Positions 1 through 4,983 of a DNA stretch of 5,038 nt are shown here, piece by piece. Source of the DNA: Planktothrix sp. UBA8402. GTDB taxonomy: Bacteria; Cyanobacteriota; Cyanobacteriia; Cyanobacteriales; Microcoleaceae. The notes below the pieces were generated by a model. The model was not told the origin of the DNA and did no database searches. It saw nothing but the letters and a program-made list of their open reading frames with translations. Made by a program: the position numbers and the translations under genes. Each line of letters starts with the position of its first letter. The first letter of the stretch is position 1. The DNA lies in the NCBI GenBank assembly GCA_003456035.1, contig DMPJ01000318.1, positions 3,804 to 8,841 on the forward strand. The letters run 5' to 3'.

Positions 1-874
1 ATATCACGAACTGGCGATGGTGCTACAAAGTATCAGTTTAGCCGATAAAATTGATATTAAATCAATTGGAATTGACACCATTAGTGTCCGTTGTGATCAT
101 GCAGAAGTTCCCAATGATCACACCAATTTAGCTTATCGGGCGGCGGCTTTATTAGCTAAACAATTCCCCGGTGCTATGGCTCAATTTGGGGGAGTAGAAA
201 TTAACATCAAAAAACATATTCCCATTGCCGCCGGGTTAGCTGGAGGTTCAACGGATGCGGCGGCGGTTTTAGTAGGTTTAGATTTACTCTGGCAATTAGG
301 CTTAACTCAAAGCGAATTAGAACTATTAGGTGCTCAAATTGGTTCCGATGTTCCCTTTTGTATTCAAGGAGGAACAGCCTTAGCCACCGGACGGGGTGAA
401 GAACTTTCTCCCCTGAAAAATTTAGATCATTTGTATGTAGTTTTAGCCAAATATCGTCACCTAGGAATTTCTACAATTTGGGCTTATCAAACCTATCGTC
501 AACAGTTTAGCCATACCTATATTTCCCAAGCTCAAGATTTAGAAACTCGTCAAAACCGAGTCCATTCTGGGCCGATAGTTTCTGCAATTATGCACGCAGA
601 TAGCACAGAAATTGGTAAATTACTGCACAATGATTTAGAGAAAGTTGCCTTACCCGAACATCCTCAAGTATTGGAACTGCGACAGGCTTTTGAGTCTCAG
701 GGCGTTTTGGGAACCATGATGTCCGGTTCCGGGCCAACAGTTTTCGCCTTAACGGAATCTGAAGCCCAAGCTTTAAGGGTTTTAGAAGCAGTTAAAACCC
801 AAATGGCAAACCCAGAATTAGATTTTTGGGCAGCAAAATATGTTTCCACTGGTATTCGTTTAGCACAATCATAA
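1..874 (+). CDS. ispE: 4-diphosphocytidyl-2-C-methyl-D-erythritol kinase, 5' end cut off by window
   Basis: IspE is a cytoplasmic GHMP-family kinase that phosphorylates the 2-hydroxyl of CDP-methylerythritol with ATP in the MEP pathway to isoprenoids (carotenoids, phytol, quinones). The reading frame is open from base 2 and begins inside the gene with Tyr-His-Glu-Leu, the family's DGYHEL region; this His contacts the substrate's cytosine in E. coli IspE. About 25 N-terminal residues, including the catalytic Lys, lie upstream of the window, so the ATG at 17 is internal. The glycine-rich ATP loop PIAAGLAGGSTDAA is at about 221-262. The catalytic Asp lies in GSDVPF (about 341-358) and the C-terminal GHMP motif MSGSGPT at about 722-742. 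The 290 visible residues plus those missing give the usual length near 315. The stop lies 3 bases before the next start, which suggests an operon. The identification is very secure. Confidence 0.97.
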   Translation, partial: YHELAMVLQSISLADKIDIKSIGIDTISVRCDHAEVPNDHTNLAYRAAALLAKQFPGAMAQFGGVEINIKKHIPIAAGLAGGSTDAAAVLVGLDLLWQLGLTQSELELLGAQIGSDVPFCIQGGTALATGRGEELSPLKNLDHLYVVLAKYRHLGISTIWAYQTYRQQFSHTYISQAQDLETRQNRVHSGPIVSAIMHADSTEIGKLLHNDLEKVALPEHPQVLELRQAFESQGVLGTMMSGSGPTVFALTESEAQALRVLEAVKTQMANPELDFWAAKYVSTGIRLAQS

Positions 875-877
875 ACC

Positions 878-1213
878 ATGACTAAAACTACTCCTAAAAC
901 CTCGGAAATTTCCTCAAAAACGGATTCAGTTAATTTATTCCGTTGTGTTAGTAATGCGGGAATTTATGCGGCGATTGCCTTCGGTTTGTATAATATAACC
1001 CATGCTATTTCTGGAAAGTTTGCAGCAAAACCCATCCATTCCGAGAATTTTACCGTGATCCAAATGTCAGCAGCCGTTCGGACTCTTGTAGTTGGTGTAT
1101 TGACGATGGGAACGGTTTTATTTGCTTTCCTGGCTGTAGGATTAATCGGGTTAGCTATATACGTTAGTATTCAACGATTAATTAAACCTAATATTCCCTC
1201 ATCTAATGGTTAA
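878..1213 (+). CDS. DUF3082-type small membrane protein
   Basis: This is a 111-residue protein of unknown function. The N-terminal 20 residues are polar and rich in Thr, Ser and Lys. A hydrophobic segment follows at about residues 23-45, then a polar loop at about 46-66 (containing KPIHSENFTVIQ), then a long hydrophobic segment at about 67-98 preceded by AAVRTLVVG. It ends in a short basic and polar tail, so it is probably a two-helix integral membrane protein. The pattern, with AVRTLVVG before the second helix, matches my recollection of the cyanobacterial DUF3082 family, which is commonly found just after ispE. The ATG lies 3 bases after the ispE stop and has no clear Shine-Dalgarno site, so translational coupling to ispE is likely. 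No catalytic motif is visible and I assign no function. The family call comes from memory and needs a profile search. Confidence 0.85.
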   Translation: MTKTTPKTSEISSKTDSVNLFRCVSNAGIYAAIAFGLYNITHAISGKFAAKPIHSENFTVIQMSAAVRTLVVGVLTMGTVLFAFLAVGLIGLAIYVSIQRLIKPNIPSSNG

Positions 1214-1223
1214 AAACCGTAGT

Positions 1224-1239
1224 GAGCCTTTCAAGGCTC
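1224..1239 (+). terminator. possible terminator hairpin after the ispE operon
   Basis: GAGCCTT and AAGGCTC form a perfect 7-bp inverted repeat around a 2-base centre, 10 bases after the DUF3082 stop. The position fits transcription termination. There is no T-run after the stem, however, so it may only stabilise the mRNA end or be one of the short palindromes common in cyanobacterial spacers. Confidence 0.35.
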
Positions 1240-1282
1240 TAATCCAGGACTTACGCAGTTACGCTATATGTAGCATACTAAT

Positions 1283-1331
1283 GAGTTAGCGATGCCGACA
1301 GGTGGCGGTACTGCCATCGCCCTCGTAACTC
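1283..1331. repeat. imperfect stem-loop inside the MITE
   Basis: GAGTTA (1283-1288) pairs with TAACTC (1326-1331), and GCGATG (1289-1294) pairs with CATCGC (1315-1320). A 5-base bulge (1321-1325) lies on the right side. The loop contains GGCGGTACTGCC, itself nearly palindromic. This is part of the element's secondary structure and has no separate known role. Confidence 0.6.
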
Positions 1332-1365
1332 AAACGAGATCGCTTTAACAGGACAATTTCTTAAA

Positions 1366-1449
1366 GTCCCCCAATTTTGGGGGATTTAGGGGGCAAATAC
1401 ACTATACATTTCAAGCCATCTAGCCCCCTAGCCCCCAACATTGGGGGGA
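1366..1449. repeat. nested C/G-run palindromic repeat pair
   Basis: Two inverted copies of a G/C-run unit face each other. The left unit (1366-1394) contains CCCCCAATTTTGGGGG, then GATTTAGGGGGC. The right unit (1423-1449) contains GCCCCCTAGCCCCCAA, then CATTGGGGGG. Each unit can fold on its own and the two can pair with each other. AAAGTCC (1363-1369) and GGACTTT (1463-1469) extend the symmetry outward. Repeats of this form are scattered through many filamentous cyanobacterial genomes. Here it sits inside the MITE and may be a nested insertion. Confidence 0.65.
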
Positions 1450-1497
1450 AAATAAATAATTAGGACTTTTTCGGGCGATTGCTATTATCATCGGTAT

Positions 1498-1505
1498 GCG
1501 ATCGC
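1498..1505. repeat. HIP1 palindrome GCGATCGC
   Basis: This is an exact copy of the highly iterated palindrome HIP1, over-represented in many cyanobacterial genomes. It lies within the MITE interior and supports a cyanobacterial origin. A second copy is at 4226-4233 inside the phosphatase gene. Confidence 0.8.
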
Positions 1506-1552
1506 CTACTTTTGACACGCTATATATAGCTTGCTTGCGTAAGTCCTGATTA

Positions 1553-1747
1553 TAACAAAAAAAATAGGTTTTGGTTGATTATCCTGAAAAATAATAATCT
1601 TCATAAAAATACAATTTTTGGCAACATATTTTTTAGGGTTGTGCTATCGTTAATAGTCAATATCATGATCAGTTTATATAGTTAGCCAAGAAACATTGAA
1701 ACTGAGCAGCGATAGTCATGGTTTTAACCTTAATTTTAAGAGCCACT
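1553..1747 (+). promoter_or_regulatory. AT-rich leader upstream of the deaminase-like gene, tentative promoter
   Basis: This stretch between the MITE and the deaminase-like start is AT-rich and has no gene. TGCTATCGT at 1642-1650 resembles an extended -10 element (TGnTATnnT). TTGGCA upstream, at about 1618-1623, is too far away (21-base spacer) to be a standard -35 partner. An AT-only hairpin, AAAAAT/ATTTTT, lies at 1605-1619, and the 8-bp palindrome ATCATGAT is at 1662-1669. CTATCG (1644-1649) and CGATAG (1710-1715) are inverted copies of each other. No site is strong enough to call firmly. Confidence 0.25.
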
Positions 1748-2782
1748 ATGTCGTTACACGCCGAGTTACATCGCCATTTAGGGGGTTCAGTTGTACCGCG
1801 TATTCTGTGGCGGTATTTTCAACGTCATAACCCTCAATTAACCCAAGGGTTTTTAGAATATGAACAATTTGAAGATTTTTATACCAAACCCCGCAATACC
1901 CTAGATGAATATTTAGAACTACATACCCTGGTTGAAAGCGTACAAACTGTTGAAACCCTCCCCTATTTTATTTATCGGTTGATGCGAGGTGCTTATACTT
2001 TTGAAAATTTGGCATATTTAGAATTACGTTATACTCCCTATTTACGAACTCCAGAACATCTGAGTCAGTCCCAAAGAATTGACTGTATGACTGAAATTGT
2101 GGAAGTCGTAGGAAAAGCTAGTCAACTTAGTGATACTCCTATTATCACCAGCCAAATTTTATGTATGCACACCCGACTTCCTTTTGAAGTCAACCGAGCT
2201 ATTATTGATTTAGCCGCGCAAATGCCTGAATATGTTTGTGCTATTGATATCGCCGGAGGAGATAATCATTATGCTGAACGCTTGGATGAGTTTATTGACT
2301 TGTACAAATATGCCCTATCTTTGGGATTAAAAACCACCGGACATTTATATGAAACCCCAGAAGGTTGTTATCCGGAATTATTGCCCTATTTAATGCGAAT
2401 TGGTCACGGTATCCAAATTCCCTTATTACATCCCGAATTATTACCCGAATTAGCCAGAAATAACCAATGTTTAGAAGTCTGTCCCACCACCTATATTAAA
2501 ACCGGAACTCTCAAGGATCTTCAACAGTTAAAAATCGTCTTTGAACGCTGTTTTGATGCTGGGGTTGATATTGCTATTTGTACCGATAACGCCGGGTTAC
2601 ATAATGTGCGTTTACCCTTTGAATACGAGAATTTATTAACCCTTGATATTATAGAATTTGAACAATTACAAGCCTGTCAACAAGCCGCCTTTCGTCATGC
2701 CTTTGCCTGGCCTTATCAAAACCCTCCCGCACAAATCCTCAATGGTTTATTAAAACCCGAACCAATAATCAGTTACCAGTAA
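1748..2782 (+). CDS. adenosine-deaminase-superfamily metal-dependent hydrolase
   Basis: This is a 344-residue cytoplasmic TIM-barrel hydrolase of the adenosine/AMP deaminase family, which hydrolytically removes an amino group using one zinc ion. The main landmarks follow in order. The metal-binding HxH lies in ELHRHLGG (His8, His10). LELRYTPYL (about 91-99) matches the family's EVRYSP strand. IDIAGGD is at about 166-172. HLYE (His199, catalytic-type Glu202) replaces the classic HAGE. GHG has His220, followed by LEVCPTT (about 242-248). TDN (Asp280, Asn281) replaces the usual TDD. All zinc ligands are present, but the second Asp, which contacts the purine N7 in adenosine deaminase, is Asn, so the substrate is uncertain. 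An in-frame ATG at 1718 would add the hydrophobic MVLTLILRAT. I prefer 1748 because the metal motif then sits close to the N-terminus, as usual in relatives. Confidence 0.88.
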   Translation: MSLHAELHRHLGGSVVPRILWRYFQRHNPQLTQGFLEYEQFEDFYTKPRNTLDEYLELHTLVESVQTVETLPYFIYRLMRGAYTFENLAYLELRYTPYLRTPEHLSQSQRIDCMTEIVEVVGKASQLSDTPIITSQILCMHTRLPFEVNRAIIDLAAQMPEYVCAIDIAGGDNHYAERLDEFIDLYKYALSLGLKTTGHLYETPEGCYPELLPYLMRIGHGIQIPLLHPELLPELARNNQCLEVCPTTYIKTGTLKDLQQLKIVFERCFDAGVDIAICTDNAGLHNVRLPFEYENLLTLDIIEFEQLQACQQAAFRHAFAWPYQNPPAQILNGLLKPEPIISYQ

Positions 2783-2817
2783 TTATTTATCAGTTATCAG
2801 TAATCAGTTATTAGTTT
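2770..2817. repeat. imperfect CAGTTAYCAGTAAT repeat cluster
   Basis: CAGTTACCAGTAAT (2770-2783) and CAGTTATCAGTAAT (2791-2804) differ by one base and are separated by TATTTAT. A third, diverged unit, CAGTTATTAGTTT, follows directly at 2805-2817. The first unit overlaps the last codons and stop of the deaminase-like gene, and the third reaches the stop of the convergent ATP-binding-protein gene. Short repeats of the TTATCAGTTATCAGT kind are common in cyanobacterial spacers. I see no proper terminator hairpin here. Confidence 0.7.
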
Positions 2818-3235
2818 AAAATTGCTTAACAATTAATAGACAATTGCGTCCATCTTCACCGTGTTCATAACTTAAATAGTCCGCAATATCCCGCATTAAT
2901 TTTAAACCCCTTCCTCCTCCCGAATGATGATCAACATCCGTAGGAATCTCCTTGATTTTTTTCATTAAATCAAAAGGAATTCCAAAATCCCAGACCCGAA
3001 TTTCAACTTGTTGCTCTAAAATTGTGACTTCTAAATCAATCTGTAAATCAGGAGAAAGTTCTTTGTGAGCGTGACGAACTGCATTAGTAAATCCCTCTGC
3101 TAAAGCTAACTGACAGCGTAGCCAAACGGATTTAGGAATAAAGGACTGATACAGTTGATCAAACCACGACAAAACCCTAGCTAGACTATCTAGGCTAGAA
3201 GGAACTTGAAGTTGAGTAATTTGGGGTAATGGCAA
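2816..3235 (-). CDS. RsbW/SpoIIAB-like ATP-binding protein (anti-sigma/serine kinase type)
   Basis: This is a 139-residue soluble protein, essentially a single GHKL (HATPase_c_2) ATP-binding domain. Family members bind a sigma factor or other target, or phosphorylate a STAS antagonist on Ser. The N box EGFTNAVRHAH (Glu47, Asn51) is complete, and this Glu is the likely catalytic base as in SpoIIAB. The G1 box is DFGIP (83-87) and the G2 box GGGRGL (106-111). No membrane segment is seen. The start is TTG: the frame has no ATG between the upstream stop (3251-3253) and the domain, and a GAGGG Shine-Dalgarno-like site (3246-3250) lies 10 bases before the TTG. The domain begins almost at once, which supports this start. 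It is divergent from the REC-PP2C phosphatase gene, its probable functional opposite. The exact target, sigma factor or otherwise, cannot be read from sequence. Confidence 0.9.
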   Translation of the reverse strand: MPLPQITQLQVPSSLDSLARVLSWFDQLYQSFIPKSVWLRCQLALAEGFTNAVRHAHKELSPDLQIDLEVTILEQQVEIRVWDFGIPFDLMKKIKEIPTDVDHHSGGGRGLKLMRDIADYLSYEHGEDGRNCLLIVKQF

Positions 3236-3278
3236 TGGTTTTAAACCCTCTTATTCAATCACAATAATTTTGACTGAC

Positions 3279-3305
3279 TCCCTAAATCCTCAAGAGTATT
3301 AGGGA
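3279..3305. promoter_or_regulatory. dyad TCCCTAA/TTAGGGA in the leader of the ATP-binding-protein gene
   Basis: TCCCTAA (3279-3285) and TTAGGGA (3299-3305) form a 7-bp inverted repeat around 13 bases. It lies about 45-70 bases upstream of the TTG start of the minus-strand gene. It could be a protein-binding site or an mRNA leader hairpin. The direct repeats GACTGACTCCCTA (3272-3284) and GACTGACCCTA (3325-3335) lie in the same stretch. Function is not shown. Confidence 0.35.
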
Positions 3306-3337
3306 CGAAGAATAATTACAGTTCGACTGACCCTACC

Positions 3338-3381
3338 ATAATACAACAAAAGTTCAAAGTTAAGTAATCTATGTTGAACTT
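3338..3381 (-). promoter_or_regulatory. tentative promoter with operator-like dyad for the ATP-binding-protein gene
   Basis: On the minus strand TATTAT (3338-3343) is a reasonable -10 hexamer. Just upstream of it, where the -35 region would be, AAGTTCAA (3350-3357) and TTGAACTT (3374-3381) form a perfect 8-bp inverted repeat around 16 bases. No good -35 hexamer is visible, which would fit an activator-dependent promoter. Both the promoter and its control are inference. Confidence 0.3.
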
Positions 3382-3484
3382 CTGAGGTAGTCTGTTAGTT
3401 GCCACCTTTTATCGGTGATCAAATTCAGTCATTGACTGTTGAGTCTTCCCATACTCTACTCCATTTTTAGGAAATTTTGTAATT

Positions 3485-3689
3485 TTTGGCCAATGTGGAT
3501 GTGAGTTGCATAGAGATACAAATGCTGCAATTAATATTCTTAATCTTGGCAAACAAGCTAGGGGAGGGCATCCCCAAAGTAACGCGCTTTGGACTGGAAA
3601 CCTCTACTCTGCTTGGGGACACCCTGGTCGCAGCACTTGTCCAGGTTGAAGTTAGAATCGAGCGCGTCTTTAGACGGTGAGAGTGTCAA
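3485..3689 (+). pseudogene. decayed 3' end of a TnpB (IS200/IS605-type) gene with its right end
   Basis: In the frame of base 3494 the sequence reads CGCELHRDTNAAINILNLG. This is the C-terminal signature of TnpB, an RNA-guided nuclease of IS200/IS605 elements: the second cysteine pair of the zinc finger followed by the RuvC RD.NAAINI motif with the third catalytic Asp. The frame continues GKQARGGHPQSNA and stops at 3647-3649. Another frame stays open to 3680 and ends with a similarly TnpB-like tail, so a frameshift is likely. Nothing TnpB-like lies upstream of about 3485: the first cysteine pair, the rest of RuvC and the N-terminus (over 300 residues) are gone. A hairpin, CGTC-TTTA-GACG (3665-3676), followed by TCAA (3686-3689), matches the structured right end and cleavage tetranucleotide known in this IS family. 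It cannot make a working protein. Confidence 0.8.
3561..3689 (+). ncRNA. possible relic of the TnpB guide RNA (omega-RNA) scaffold
   Basis: In IS200/IS605 elements the guide-RNA scaffold overlaps the 3' end of tnpB and finishes at the right end. This stretch is rich in potential stems: GGGGA/TCCCC (3561-3575), CCAAAG/CTTTGG (3574-3592), a longer-range TCCCCAA/TTGGGGA (3571-3577 with 3613-3619), CCTGG/CCAGG (3623-3645), and the terminal CGTC/GACG hairpin (3665-3676). Some are mutually exclusive. Such structure in so short a span fits a scaffold relic. Whether it is still transcribed is unknown. Confidence 0.35.
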
Positions 3690-3693
3690 TAAG

Positions 3694-3722
3694 TTCAGGC
3701 AACCTTTCGATTAGACTATACT
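3694..3722 (+). promoter_or_regulatory. tentative promoter for the REC-PP2C gene
   Basis: TATACT (3717-3722) matches the bacterial -10 consensus at five of six positions. TTCAGG (3694-3699) is a weak -35 match at a 17-base spacing. The -10 lies 66 bases before the ATG at 3789. It sits just outside the right end of the TnpB relic, so it is native flank sequence rather than part of the element. Confidence 0.35.
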
Positions 3723-3788
3723 CAAAGAGCCAAGTCTTAACTTAGCCTTGATTACCCTCATCTGGTGTACCGACGTACCTCAACACTC

Positions 3789-4925
3789 ATGTTTAAAATT
3801 CTGGTTATCGATGATGATGTTGCCATTTTAGAACTTCTCAAAAGAACGCTGAAAAAACAGGGTTATGATGTCAGCGTGGCAAGTAATGGTGAAGAAGGTA
3901 TAGAACAGGCTAAACAGCTATGTCCAGCATTGATTATTTGTGATTGGATCATGCCCAGGTTAACTGGGATTGAGGTCTGTCGTCAAGTTAAAGCCACCCC
4001 AGAATTATCAACCACACAGTTTTTCTTATTAACTTCCTTGGGTTCGGTTTCTGATCGGGTGACGGGGTTAGATGCGGGCGCTGATGATTTTATTTCTAAA
4101 CCCATTGAAATGAATGAACTCTATGCTAGAGTTCGGGCTGGATTAAGATTACATCAACTTAGTCAAGATTTACAAACTCAAAAACAACTAATTGAAGCCG
4201 AACTAGCCGAAGCCGCCGAGTATGTGCGATCGCTCCTTCCTGAACCCTTAACCGAACCGATCAGAATTGATACTAAATTCATTCCTTCTCGTCAATTAGG
4301 CGGTGACTCCTTTGACTATTATTGGCTGGATTCTGACCATTTATCTATCTATTTATTAGATACATCAGGACATGGTTTAAAGGCGGCTCTCCCTTCGGTT
4401 TCCGTGCTGAATTTACTCCGTTCTAGGGCAATTCCTAATATTAATTATTATCAACCCAGTAATATTTTAAAAGCTCTGAATACCACCTTTCAAATGACCT
4501 ACCAAAATGATAAATATTTTACAATTTGGTATGGAGTTTATAATCTTTCCACTCGGCAATTATTGTATTCTAGTGCTGGTCATCCCCCGGCTATTTTATT
4601 AACAGGTTCAGATCAGAAAAATCTCAAAGTCGAAATGTTAAAAACCCGGGGAATGCCCGTCGGAATGTTTTTAGAAGCTGAATATGTAGATGCTACCCAC
4701 GATATTGAAGAACTCAGTAATCTTTATATTTTCAGTGATGGAGTTTATGAAATCCATCAGCCCGATAATACAATTTTAGGTTTAGATGGATTAGTCTCGA
4801 TTTTAACAGAATACAATCATTTACAATCAGATCCTTTAGACTCGGTATTAAATACAGTTAAAAAATATAACTCTAACAATCCCTTTGATGATGATTTCTC
4901 CTTACTGAAAGTGAGTTTCACTTAA
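3789..4925 (+). CDS. response regulator with PP2C-type (RsbU/SpoIIE) serine phosphatase output domain
   Basis: This is a 378-residue soluble signalling protein. Residues 1-120 form a receiver domain: acidic cluster Asp8-Asp10, phospho-acceptor Asp52 in CDWIMP, Thr82/Ser83, and Lys104-Pro105. Residues about 121-145 are a Gln/Glu/Leu/Ala-rich linker, probably helical or coiled-coil. Residues about 155-378 form a PP2C phosphatase: GGDSFD (Asp173), LDTSGHG (Asp191), AGHPP (263-267), SDGVYE (Asp317) and DDFSLL (Asp368, Asp369). The metal-binding acidic residues look intact. Such proteins dephosphorylate a STAS antagonist after a histidine kinase activates the receiver. It is divergent from an RsbW-like ATP-binding protein, the expected opposing kinase. 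An in-frame GTG at 3765 would add MYRRTSTL; I prefer the ATG at 3789, because receivers normally begin MxKILVIDDD. No good Shine-Dalgarno site is seen. Confidence 0.93.
   Translation: MFKILVIDDDVAILELLKRTLKKQGYDVSVASNGEEGIEQAKQLCPALIICDWIMPRLTGIEVCRQVKATPELSTTQFFLLTSLGSVSDRVTGLDAGADDFISKPIEMNELYARVRAGLRLHQLSQDLQTQKQLIEAELAEAAEYVRSLLPEPLTEPIRIDTKFIPSRQLGGDSFDYYWLDSDHLSIYLLDTSGHGLKAALPSVSVLNLLRSRAIPNINYYQPSNILKALNTTFQMTYQNDKYFTIWYGVYNLSTRQLLYSSAGHPPAILLTGSDQKNLKVEMLKTRGMPVGMFLEAEYVDATHDIEELSNLYIFSDGVYEIHQPDNTILGLDGLVSILTEYNHLQSDPLDSVLNTVKKYNSNNPFDDDFSLLKVSFT
4226..4233. repeat. HIP1 palindrome GCGATCGC
   Basis: This is an exact HIP1 copy inside the REC-PP2C gene, at the junction between the linker and the phosphatase domain. 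It serves as a cyanobacterial lineage marker. Confidence 0.8.
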
Positions 4926-4945
4926 TCGTCAACCAAGAATTATTA

Positions 4946-4983
4946 CCGATCTGATGTCAATAGATTGCTAAATCTATGATCGG
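4946..4983 (+). terminator. stem-loop after the REC-PP2C gene, possible terminator
   Basis: CCGATC (4946-4951) pairs with GATCGG (4978-4983), enclosing the perfect hairpin ATAGATT-GCTA-AATCTAT (4960-4977). Eight unpaired bases lie on the left side between the two stems. It starts 20 bases after the stop. There is no following T-run, so factor-independent termination is doubtful; mRNA 3'-end protection is an alternative. Confidence 0.4.

Larger units (their letters stand above)
1240..1552. mobile_element. MITE-like element with TA flanks and CAGGACTTACGCA inverted ends
   Basis: The ends are inverted copies of each other: ATCCAGGACTTACGCA at 1242-1257 and TGCGTAAGTCCTGAT at 1536-1550. They match except for one extra C on the left. 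Each is bordered outside by TA (1240-1241 and 1551-1552), as expected for a TA target duplication. Just inside each end is a matching palindrome, GCTATATGTAGC (1263-1274) and GCTATATATAGC (1519-1530). The interior of about 280 bp has no open reading frame of note and contains further nested stems. This is the form of a non-autonomous miniature transposable element. The TA flanks suggest mobilisation by an IS630/Tc1-mariner-type transposase, which is inference since no transposase is present here. It inserted between the ispE operon and the deaminase-like gene. Confidence 0.7.

Noticed and set aside
697..879. 60-residue open frame on the minus strand inside ispE
   Set aside because: It lies entirely antisense to the conserved 3' part of ispE, has no recognisable motif, and is best explained as a shadow of the real gene.
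1366..1449. C/G-run repeats as a CRISPR array or rho-independent terminator
   Set aside because: There are only two units in opposite orientation, with no regular spacers and no T-run. They are better described as nested palindromic repeats in a MITE.
1718..1747. Upstream ATG adding MVLTLILRAT to the deaminase-like protein, possibly a signal peptide
   Set aside because: The extension is only 10 residues with no cleavage site or sufficient hydrophobic length, and the zinc HxH motif normally lies close to the N-terminus. The ATG at 1748 is preferred.
3236..3484. Further coding sequence of the IS element upstream of the TnpB signature
   Set aside because: The frame is open only from 3443, and its residues show neither the first cysteine pair nor any RuvC motif. 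The sequence looks like native spacer.
3486..3680. 64-residue open frame starting at TTG, as an intact small gene
   Set aside because: The recognisable TnpB signature is in a different frame of the same stretch. This frame has no leader or homology at its N-terminus and is better explained as part of a frameshifted tnpB relic.
3765..3788. GTG start adding 8 residues to the REC-PP2C protein
   Set aside because: Receiver domains typically begin directly with a MxKILVIDDD-like sequence, which the ATG at 3789 provides. The added residues have no family support.
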